From NCBI GenBank assembly GCA_946414975.1, contig CAMKQS010000018.1, positions 1-21,777 of the forward strand: a DNA stretch of 21,777 nucleotides. The letters are read 5' to 3'. Source of the DNA: an uncultured Caryophanales bacterium (GTDB lineage Bacteria > Bacillota_I > Bacilli_A > RF39 > UBA660). The notes beneath the pieces are model-generated. The model was not told the DNA's origin. It saw only the letters and a program-made list of their open reading frames with translations, and made no database searches. Positions 7,194 to 13,597 of this stretch are shown one piece after another (position 1 is the first letter of the stretch; each line of letters opens with the position of its first letter). The position numbers and the translations under genes were made by a program.

Positions 7194-7225
7194 GATGATT
7201 ATGAAATTAAAATGTAATCATCTTT
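7191..7225. terminator. Hairpin terminator after the mob relic
   Basis: AAAGATGATTA (7191-7201) pairs perfectly with TAATCATCTTT (7215-7225). It resembles the A/T-flanked GATG stem that ends the intact mob gene at 4505-4540, so it may be the surviving end of the deleted copy. Confidence 0.65.
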
Positions 7226-7279
7226 ATTAACCTATTATTAATAGAAGTAAATTTATTAGTTATAATTTTAATATAACTA

Positions 7280-7588
7280 TTAATTCTTTTTTTTACTTTG
7301 TTTATCAGCTTCTTTAACCACTTTACCTACATGGCGAATCTTTGAAATCAATTTAAATATTCCTACACTTTGACCATATTCTTTATTTGCATTTCTATAT
7401 TCTTCTTCAGTAAAATCATATCCTAATTTTTGTGCAGCCTCTACAGTTTTTCTTTGTTGTTCTCCTTCAGGTGCATTTTTATCATAACCACCTGCTGGTT
7501 TTAATACTCCCATTTCATATAATTTTTTTATTAATTCATCATCCTCATAAAAATTTTTTGCAAATTCTCTCGCGCTTTCCATTGCCAT
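7280..7588 (-). CDS. Nif11-like domain protein
   Basis: A 102-residue protein whose first ~70 residues follow the Nif11 leader pattern: 'MAMESAREFAKNFYEDDELI' (small helix, then 'DDELIKKL'), and 'EAAQKLGYDFTEEEY' corresponding to the 'A..LGy.fT.eEl' block. The Nif11 domain is known as the leader of some ribosomally made, modified peptides, and also occurs alone. Here the tail (~75-102) is basic (KIRHVGKVVKEADKQSKKKN), with no Cys and hardly any Ser/Thr, and no modification or export enzyme is adjacent, so a peptide precursor is unlikely. AAGGAG precedes the ATG. The two extra residues between helix blocks ('KPAGGYDKNAPEG') form an insertion relative to the usual domain. Function unknown. Confidence 0.65.
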   Translation of the reverse strand: MAMESAREFAKNFYEDDELIKKLYEMGVLKPAGGYDKNAPEGEQQRKTVEAAQKLGYDFTEEEYRNANKEYGQSVGIFKLISKIRHVGKVVKEADKQSKKKN

Positions 7589-7617
7589 AATATATTTTCT
7601 CCTTTTGATAAAGAAAA

Positions 7618-7644
7618 CTACTGTTTTTATCAGTAGAATTCCTT
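7618..7644 (-). terminator. Hairpin between the membrane protein and Nif11-like genes
   Basis: CTACTG (7618-7623) and CAGTAG (7631-7636), followed on the minus strand by TTTTCTTT. It would end or attenuate transcription from the membrane protein gene before the Nif11-like gene. Confidence 0.5.
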
Positions 7645-7675
7645 GTATTAAATTTCAATATTTATAATTTGAAAT

Positions 7676-8068
7676 TTATTTTTCTTTTTTTGCTTGCATT
7701 AAGAAACATAGTCCGCAGATATCTATAATAGCATCAAAAGATAAAGCTCTTCCAACACCTTTAGTAGTAAAGAATGTTACTAAACTACCAACAACACCTA
7801 GAATTAAAAGAATCATATATAATGTTCCCTCGCTCTTACGATCAGCAACTCTTCTACAAAGCCAGAAATACCATAAGTTAAGTAATACAACAACAACAGC
7901 AGTAATATTTAACGTTAACATTCCATCCTTGCCTAATCCTTTAGTAATACTATCTTTAAGCTCAGGCATAACATTGCATATAATAATTGCAGCTATATAA
8001 AATATAGAAACTACAACGTATATCCAACTAAAAGACTTTAAATTTTCACGGGGTGTTCTTTTATTCAT
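7676..8068 (-). CDS. Small four-helix membrane protein
   Basis: A 130-residue integral membrane protein with about four transmembrane segments: 'SWIYVVVSIFYIAAIIICNV' (~14-33), 'LTLNITAVVVVLLNLWYFWL' (~51-70), 'LYMILLILGVVGSLVTFFT' (~82-100) and 'DAIIDICGLCFLM' (~113-126). Loops are short and basic, and the tail QAKKEK should be cytoplasmic. No family recognised and no catalytic motif seen. It has a very strong site (AAGGAGGTGAG) before its ATG and its own promoter. The Nif11-like gene follows 87 bases downstream behind a weak terminator, so the two may be co-expressed at different levels. Confidence 0.75.
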   Translation of the reverse strand: MNKRTPRENLKSFSWIYVVVSIFYIAAIIICNVMPELKDSITKGLGKDGMLTLNITAVVVVLLNLWYFWLCRRVADRKSEGTLYMILLILGVVGSLVTFFTTKGVGRALSFDAIIDICGLCFLMQAKKEK

Positions 8069-8101
8069 AATCTCACCTCCTTACTTATTTATCTCATGTC
8101 C

Positions 8102-8130
8102 ATTATAGTACAAATAAATGAATTTGTTTA
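8102..8130 (-). promoter_or_regulatory. Promoter of the membrane protein gene
   Basis: Minus-strand -10 TATAAT (8102-8107), 17-bp spacer, -35 TAAACA (8125-8130, 4/6 match). A palindrome abuts the -35 box. Confidence 0.65.
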
Positions 8131-8131
8131 C

Positions 8132-8170
8132 TATTATTCATAATGAATAATATTTATATCAAATATTATT
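8132..8170. repeat. Two overlapping inverted repeats between Nudix and membrane protein genes
   Basis: TATTATTCA (8132-8140) with TGAATAATA (8144-8152), and AATAATATTT (8146-8155) with AAATATTATT (8161-8170). The arms share 8146-8152, so only one hairpin can form at a time. It may end the Nudix transcript, or be an operator for the promoter next to it. Confidence 0.5.
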
Positions 8171-8183
8171 ATCAAACTTAATT

Positions 8184-9605
8184 CTATTCATATAAAGGAT
8201 TACTTTTTTTCTGCTTTCTTTTATATATTTTTTTATTACTCTTATCATAAAATACATTACAATCATCAACATTATTAATTAAATTATAATATGCTAATTT
8301 ATTCATCGCACCACTCATAATATTTTTACTAATTAAATATTTTAATTCAATCTCTGAAAATAACCCATAATTTACTAACTCATTACCATCAGTTTTCACT
8401 TCATTTTTTTTTATACAATTATTAGCTATTACTATATACGTAATAGAATTATCAATTCCAGGAGATGTGAATGCCTCATCCACAACAAATAAATCATCAC
8501 TTATATAGCCTGTTTCTTCTTGTAATTCTCTATTTGCTGCTGTAATTGGATCTTCACCGTTTTCAATATATCCAGATGGAAACTCTGCAATTTTTTCATC
8601 TTTTATTCTATTTTGAAAAGTTATTATATATTCTTTTTCTTGATTAATAGCTATTACTATTACTGAATTTTTTCCACCATTTTTGATTATTTTTTCTTTT
8701 TCAACTATTTTTTTATTTGGCAATTTATATGTTTCTTTTAAAATTTCAAGAAATTTACCACTATATAAAACATCTTTCTGGATAAAATCTCCCCTAACTT
8801 TTTGATATAATACATTTATTTTATCCAATAATACTTTTTCTTTATATTCAGGGCTCCTAACATAATTTAATTTATTAATTCTTTTTCTAGTAGCTATAAC
8901 ACAATCATTTATAGATTTATTTTTAGTATTTAATAATTCTTCTTCAAATATATTTCTAACTTCACTAGAATATGTATATTTTTTTGATTCAATTATTATT
9001 TTACCATCTTCAAAATTATTTATCTTTTTTTTGGGAATATCTTCTTGTTTGGCACTTCTATCACTTATATCTACATAAATTCCATAAATGTAATTATTAT
9101 AATCGCCAAACAAAGGCCCACAGCATTCTTCGGAAAAATAACCACAAAAAATATATATAGGGGGGTCTATAAATTTTTGATTATTTAAAATTAAATCAAT
9201 ATCAACTGATTTATATTTATAATTATGATAACGAAATAAATGATATAGTGTTAATATATATTTATAACTTTTTTCATTTATTCCTAAATAATTTTCAAAT
9301 AGTATTTTTTTTTGATAGCTTGATTTAGTACTTATTGAAGATAAAAATTTTTTATCTATATCAAATTCAATAACAGTCTCTTCAAAATTTTCTGATGTTT
9401 TTCTTTTACCTTGAAGTTCTTCTTTAAATAATTTTAACAAAACTTCATTTAATTGTTGTTCGTATTTTTTTATTTTTCTATATATTTCAATTTTTTCATA
9501 TTCTGATAATATTTTTTTACTACTAATTTTGGAAATACTATCAATATACTCTAATTCCTCTTTTTTTAATTGTACAAATTCTTTCTTAATAAACTCATAA
9601 TTCAT
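8184..9605 (-). CDS. Nudix hydrolase with long unknown N-terminal region
   Basis: About 473 residues from ATG 9605, preceded by GGAAGG; the frame extends to a GTG at 9623, which would swallow that ribosome site. The C-terminal ~140 residues (~305-440) are a Nudix domain with a complete box, GX5EX7REUXEEXGU, read as G..E.......RELQEETGY (~345-367), plus 'NGGKNSVIVIAI' and 'VVDEAFTSPGI', which resemble ADP-ribose pyrophosphatases. Such enzymes cleave nucleoside-diphosphate-linked compounds. The N-terminal ~300 residues start with a Lys/Glu-rich coiled-coil-like stretch, then a compact part with 'IYIFCGYFSEECCGPLFGDY' and no recognised family. The LysR regulator is divergent, 87 bases away. The fused sensor-like region is unusual for Nudix proteins. 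Confidence 0.8.
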   Translation of the reverse strand: MNYEFIKKEFVQLKKEELEYIDSISKISSKKILSEYEKIEIYRKIKKYEQQLNEVLLKLFKEELQGKRKTSENFEETVIEFDIDKKFLSSISTKSSYQKKILFENYLGINEKSYKYILTLYHLFRYHNYKYKSVDIDLILNNQKFIDPPIYIFCGYFSEECCGPLFGDYNNYIYGIYVDISDRSAKQEDIPKKKINNFEDGKIIIESKKYTYSSEVRNIFEEELLNTKNKSINDCVIATRKRINKLNYVRSPEYKEKVLLDKINVLYQKVRGDFIQKDVLYSGKFLEILKETYKLPNKKIVEKEKIIKNGGKNSVIVIAINQEKEYIITFQNRIKDEKIAEFPSGYIENGEDPITAANRELQEETGYISDDLFVVDEAFTSPGIDNSITYIVIANNCIKKNEVKTDGNELVNYGLFSEIELKYLISKNIMSGAMNKLAYYNLINNVDDCNVFYDKSNKKIYKRKQKKSNPLYE

Positions 9606-9644
9606 TTTTTTCCTTCCTTTCACTTACATTTTATTACTAATATG

Positions 9645-9674
9645 TTGATAAGTAAAATATATTTATGTTATAAT
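9645..9674 (+). promoter_or_regulatory. Promoter of the LysR gene
   Basis: -35 TTGATA (9645-9650), 18-bp spacer, extended -10 TGTTATAAT (9666-9674), then AAGGAGG at 9681-9687. It lies in the 86-base gap shared with the divergent Nudix gene, the usual place for a LysR operator. Confidence 0.75.
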
Positions 9675-9691
9675 ATCTATAAGGAGGGCTT

Positions 9692-10567
9692 ATGATGAAT
9701 GTTGATTTAGAATTGTATAGAGTCTTTTATACTGTGGCTAAACATAACCATATGACTAAAGCAAGTGAAGAGTTGCATATATCACAACCAGCTATTTCAC
9801 AATCAATAAAAAAATTGGAAGATCAATTAGGAGGAACTTTATTTTTAAGAAGTAATAAAGGTATGAGTTTGACCTCAGAAGGTAAAATGTTTTATGAATA
9901 TGTTAAAGGTGCGTTAGAACTTATAAGCAATGCTGAAAACGAATTTACTTCATTTAAAGATTTATCCAAAGGTGAAATTAAAATTGGTTGTTCAACTACT
10001 TTAACTAAATTAATTTTAATAAATTCTTTAAAAGAATTTCATAAGGATTATCCTAATATAAATATTAATATTATTAATGATTTAACTAGTAATTTAATAA
10101 ATGATCTAAAATTAGGAAAGCTAGACTTTGTCATATTTAATGAAAGTAATATTAAAGAAAACAATTTAAATTTAGAAAAAATTAAAGAATTAAAGCAAGG
10201 ATTTATTTATAATCCAGAATTCTATGATGATAAAATAAATTCATTTGAAGATTTAAATAATGTTTCTCTTATTTTACAAAAAGAAGAAGCAAATAGTAGA
10301 AAATTATTAGACTATGTTGCACTTCAACATAATGTTAAATTAGTACCTAAAATGGAAGTTGTAAGTCAAGAGTTAATTACAGAATTTACTAACATTGGTT
10401 TAGGTATTGGTTTTTCAATTATTGATTTAGCAAAAAGAAATTATAAAAATTTAAAAGAATTAGATATTAATAAAAAAATACCAAATATAAATATATATCT
10501 GGCAACTAATAAATCTATTTCATTAACATTTGCTAGTAAAATGTTTATTAAGTATTTAAAATATTAA
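9692..10567 (+). CDS. LysR-family transcriptional regulator
   Basis: A 291-residue regulator of normal family length. The N-terminal winged helix (~residues 3-62) has the classic pattern 'MTKASEELHISQPAISQSIK' followed by 'LEDQLGGTLFLRSNKGMSLT'. The effector-binding domain begins near residue 90 ('GEIKIGCSTTLTKLILINSL') and contains 'LKLGKLDFVIFNES' and 'IGLGIGFSIIDLAKR'. AAGGAGG sits five bases from the first of two tandem ATGs. LysR proteins usually control the divergent neighbour, here the Nudix gene, and themselves; the effector is unknown. A strong terminator follows. Confidence 0.93.
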   Translation: MMNVDLELYRVFYTVAKHNHMTKASEELHISQPAISQSIKKLEDQLGGTLFLRSNKGMSLTSEGKMFYEYVKGALELISNAENEFTSFKDLSKGEIKIGCSTTLTKLILINSLKEFHKDYPNININIINDLTSNLINDLKLGKLDFVIFNESNIKENNLNLEKIKELKQGFIYNPEFYDDKINSFEDLNNVSLILQKEEANSRKLLDYVALQHNVKLVPKMEVVSQELITEFTNIGLGIGFSIIDLAKRNYKNLKELDINKKIPNINIYLATNKSISLTFASKMFIKYLKY

Positions 10568-10588
10568 TATGTATTAACTATTAACATT

Positions 10589-10619
10589 TTACAAACCATA
10601 GTGGTTTGTAATTTTTTTG
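10589..10619 (+). terminator. Terminator of the LysR gene
   Basis: TTACAAACCA (10589-10598), loop TAG, TGGTTTGTAA (10602-10611), then seven T. Confidence 0.9.
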
Positions 10620-10655
10620 TTTATATAAAATAATAATTGTGTTTTTAATCAATTT

Positions 10656-12302
10656 TTATGTATCTTTTATCTCTGATTCATATAACTTCTTATATTCTTT
10701 ACAGTTTTTTAATAATTTATCTTGAGTTCCAGAATCTATAACTCTACCGTTTTTAATAAAAAATATTTTATCACAATTAATAATTGTTGAAAATCGATGA
10801 GCAATAATCATAATTGTATATTCATTTTTTAAATTATTAATTGCATCTTGAATTTTTCCTTGAGTTTCATTATCTAGTGCGCTTGTTGCTTCGTCAAATA
10901 ATATAATTTCAGTCTTTTGAATTAACGCACGAGCAATTGCTAATCTTTGCTTTTGACCACCAGATAAAGTAACTCCACCTTCTCCGATTATTGTATTATA
11001 TTTATCTGGTAAGGACTCTATATATTCATCTAAACACGCAAGCTTACAAGCTTCTTTTATTTCATCTAAAGAAACATCTTCTTTAACTAATTTCATGTTA
11101 TCTACAACGCTCATATTAAATACATAAGGTGATTGTCCAATAATTGTGATATTACCTCTAATTGAATCTTCATCTAAGTCCTTAATATTGTTATTATCAA
11201 TTAAAATTTCACCAGAATCTATATCATACATTTTACAAAGTAAACTAAAAATTGTTGTTTTACCACTTCCACTAGGTCCAACAAATCCGACTGTAGAATT
11301 AGCTTTAACTTTAAAACTAATATCATTTAGAACCTGTAAATTTTTATTATACGAAAAACATACATTCTTAAATTCAAAATCACCTTTAATATTCTGAATT
11401 TTGTTTTTCCCGAATTTATCTTTTTTATAAGTTTTATTATCTAATAGTGCAAATACTCTTTCAAACGATAAATTAAAACTATTAGCCTCTTCAATAATTT
11501 GTGATACTCTCTCCATAAAATTACTCATTAATCTATCTTTATATGAATATAGTGCAATTGCCATAGCTAAAGTTAACATATTATTAGATATTAAATATAT
11601 AAATACTACTATTAGTATCAACTCAAATAAGCAAGTTAATGAATCAATTACTACATTATACGCTATATCAAGATTTCGCATTTCGAGGTATTTTTCATTT
11701 TTATTTTTTATATTCTTATTTAATATTTTAATAAAACTATCCTTTGCATTAAGCATTTTAATATCTCTAATACCACGAATCAATTCTGACGTTAATCCTG
11801 TAACCTTTTCTTGTGCTTTTCTTTTTTCTTTATCTTTAATTTTATATTCACTAGATTTTATTAAATGTAACAAGGTAAGAATAAACGCTGATATTACATA
11901 GATAATAAATACATACTTATTAATTATAAATACTGAAATAAAAGTTCCAACACTTGTTATAATACCTACTAATCTACCAAATCCAATTGTAAACATATTA
12001 GCTAATTCATCACAATCAGATGTCATTCTTTGAACAAAGACTCCAGTAGAATTATTATCAATATCAGTTTGAGATATTTTTAGTATTTCTTTGCTTATTT
12101 GTTTTTGTAATTTTTCTGTTACTCCGACAGTAAATTTTTGAGTATTTTTTCTAATTAAAACTGTCTTCAATGCACTTATTAATCCTATAATAAAAATAAT
12201 AATAGACATTAAAATTAATTGATACCAATTATTATCCGTGATATAAACAATTTGTTTTGCAGCAAGAATTGGTAAAACTATACCAATTATAATTCCAAGC
12301 AA
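10656..12302 (-). CDS. ABC exporter half-transporter (fused membrane and ATPase domains), start unclear
   Basis: A 548-residue type IV ABC exporter subunit, expected to act as a dimer and use ATP to move a substrate out of the cell; the substrate is unknown. The membrane part (~1-290) has about six helices. The ATPase shows Walker A GPSGSGKTT, Q-loop IIGQSPYVF, signature LSGGQKQRLAIARALI, Walker B ILFDEATSALD and switch His in IIAHRFSTI, all intact. The start is odd: the only usable codon is TTG at 12302, and the in-frame codons upstream (reading KYGKEYKNALILEAVGSLLG, a normal exporter N-terminus) run back to the stop of the preceding gene without ATG or GTG. So the first ~10 residues seem lost, or a rare start is used. 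Confidence 0.88.
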   Translation of the reverse strand: MLGIIIGIVLPILAAKQIVYITDNNWYQLILMSIIIFIIGLISALKTVLIRKNTQKFTVGVTEKLQKQISKEILKISQTDIDNNSTGVFVQRMTSDCDELANMFTIGFGRLVGIITSVGTFISVFIINKYVFIIYVISAFILTLLHLIKSSEYKIKDKEKRKAQEKVTGLTSELIRGIRDIKMLNAKDSFIKILNKNIKNKNEKYLEMRNLDIAYNVVIDSLTCLFELILIVVFIYLISNNMLTLAMAIALYSYKDRLMSNFMERVSQIIEEANSFNLSFERVFALLDNKTYKKDKFGKNKIQNIKGDFEFKNVCFSYNKNLQVLNDISFKVKANSTVGFVGPSGSGKTTIFSLLCKMYDIDSGEILIDNNNIKDLDEDSIRGNITIIGQSPYVFNMSVVDNMKLVKEDVSLDEIKEACKLACLDEYIESLPDKYNTIIGEGGVTLSGGQKQRLAIARALIQKTEIILFDEATSALDNETQGKIQDAINNLKNEYTIMIIAHRFSTIINCDKIFFIKNGRVIDSGTQDKLLKNCKEYKKLYESEIKDT

Positions 12303-12368
12303 TGAACCAACTGCCTCTAGTATTAAAGCGTTTTTATATTCTTTACCATATTTATATATGATATGGTT

Positions 12369-12845
12369 TTAATATTTTTTATCGTTTTTTTCATAAATAA
12401 ATTTTGTTATTCCTTCCATTAATTCTAGTATAATATCTTTTTCTTGAATACAAATAATTCCTTTTTTTCTATATTCATCATCCATTTTTATTAATTCATT
12501 TAATGGTATTCCTAACTCTATTGATGTTATAGATAAATTGCCAGCATATTCATCATTTACAAACTCCCATAAATTAAATAATGATTCAGATACTACATAT
12601 TTTGTATCAGCATCTTTGTTTAACATTCTTTCTTCTATCATGCTTTTTAACCCTTTTCTTCTATTATTCATTACAAAATTTTTATCAATTTTAAAATCAT
12701 ATTTTAACATTTCTATTTTTAAGTATTCAATCATTTCTTTAATTTCTTCTAAATTCATTTCTTTTGACCATATTTTATCGCTATCAACTAAATTTATAAA
12801 ATCTTTTCTATTTAATTTTTTTTTCTTATTTTTTAAATGAAACAT
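12369..12845 (-). CDS. Uncharacterised 158-residue protein
   Basis: Not recognised. It is soluble, Lys/Glu/Ile-rich and largely helical: a basic N-terminus (MFHLKNKKKKLNRKDFINL), an amphipathic segment around 'LEEIKEMIEYLKIEMLKYDF', a middle block with 'VVSESLFNLWEFVNDEYAG', and a C-terminal 'DIILELMEGITKFIYEK'. There is no signal peptide or catalytic motif. AGGAG is seven bases before the ATG and there is a good promoter upstream. Its TAA stop is in the same frame as, and directly ahead of, the exporter coding sequence, so the two are surely on one transcript; it could be a remnant fused neighbour after a deletion or a true accessory gene. Confidence 0.7.
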   Translation of the reverse strand: MFHLKNKKKKLNRKDFINLVDSDKIWSKEMNLEEIKEMIEYLKIEMLKYDFKIDKNFVMNNRRKGLKSMIEERMLNKDADTKYVVSESLFNLWEFVNDEYAGNLSITSIELGIPLNELIKMDDEYRKKGIICIQEKDIILELMEGITKFIYEKNDKKY

Positions 12846-12880
12846 ATTTATCTCCTATTTTTTATTATTTGTTAATAACA

Positions 12881-12890
12881 ATTATATCAT
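12881..12890 (-). promoter_or_regulatory. Extended -10 promoter of the 158-residue gene and exporter
   Basis: Minus-strand TGATATAAT (12881-12889) with no clear -35. It lies 35 bases before the ATG. Confidence 0.55.
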
Positions 12891-12923
12891 ATAAATATTT
12901 TATAATAAAGAAAACTGTTAACA

Positions 12924-12960
12924 AAAAAATAATATAGAAAAATAAACTATATTATTTTTT
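12924..12960 (-). terminator. Terminator overlapping the stop of the MBL-fold gene
   Basis: AAAAAATAATATAG (12924-12937) pairs perfectly with CTATATTATTTTTT (12947-12960). The TAA stop (12952-12954) lies inside the stem. Confidence 0.8.
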
Positions 12961-13587
12961 ATCTAATAATTCACATTTTATGTCTTCATCAATAGAGTTT
13001 TTAAAATTTATGGCATCAGTAATAGTTCCTACTATTGATCCATAATGTATAGGTACTACAATTTTAGGTTTTATTGTATTAGTTAAAATAGCAGCTTCTT
13101 TATAATCCATTGTATAAATTCCACCAATTGGTAGAAAAGCTATATCACATTTGACATTTTTCGCTTCATTTGTTATATCAGTATCTCCCGCAATATAATA
13201 CTTTATATTATTAATTTCTATTATATAACCTACCCAGTTATTTTCTTTAGGATGAAAAGACTTATTAGTATTGTATGCAGGTATTGTACTAAAGAATAAA
13301 TGATCAATCTTATAATTATTATTAGGAATTACTACATTAATATGTTCTTTTTTTATTTTAAGATTATTTGCTTTATCTTTTAAGTCAGAAGTTATAATAA
13401 TTTTGGTTTCTTCCTTTAAACATTTATTTATATCTATAGCAGAATAATGATCATAGTGACTATGTGTTATAAATATATAATCAGCATCATTATAGTTTTC
13501 TTTAATATTATATGGATCTATATATATAATTTTATCTGTAATTATTTTTATAGTACTATGTCCAAGCCATTTTATATTATTTATCAT
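12952..13587 (-). CDS. UlaG-like metallo-beta-lactamase-fold hydrolase
   Basis: A 211-residue zinc hydrolase of the UlaG/YtkL-like MBL branch, which cleaves lactones or phosphoesters; the substrate is not predictable. Seen: 'WLGHSTIKI' at the N-terminus, Asp24-Pro, the metal motif THSHYDH (His42, His44, Asp46, His47), 'AGDTD' and the late 'PIHYG' histidine. The frame runs back to 13644, but ATG 13587 is preceded by AAGGG at the right spacing and begins the fold correctly; the extra 19 residues only overlap the upstream gene. It starts 10 bases after that gene's stop, so it is the third gene of an operon with two unknown proteins. Confidence 0.88.
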   Translation of the reverse strand: MINNIKWLGHSTIKIITDKIIYIDPYNIKENYNDADYIFITHSHYDHYSAIDINKCLKEETKIIITSDLKDKANNLKIKKEHINVVIPNNNYKIDHLFFSTIPAYNTNKSFHPKENNWVGYIIEINNIKYYIAGDTDITNEAKNVKCDIAFLPIGGIYTMDYKEAAILTNTIKPKIVVPIHYGSIVGTITDAINFKNSIDEDIKCELLDKK

Positions 13588-13597
13588 ATTTATACCC

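Larger units (their letters stand above)
6911..7279. other. Gene-free stretch: mob leader relic and terminators
   Basis: No gene is seen. Positions 6911-7011 show nothing recognisable. From 7012 the stretch holds the second direct repeat, then a 34-base remnant of mob coding sequence (7160-7193, matching 3211-3244 with two differences), then a strong hairpin (7191-7225), and finally AT-rich DNA. Confidence 0.7.

Noticed and set aside
7280..7588. RiPP precursor with core peptide
   Set aside because: The tail after the Nif11-like region has no Cys and almost no Ser/Thr, and no processing enzyme is nearby.
12538..12840. Plus-strand hydrophobic frame opposite the 158-residue gene
   Set aside because: Phe/Ser/Leu-rich antisense shadow without a ribosome site.
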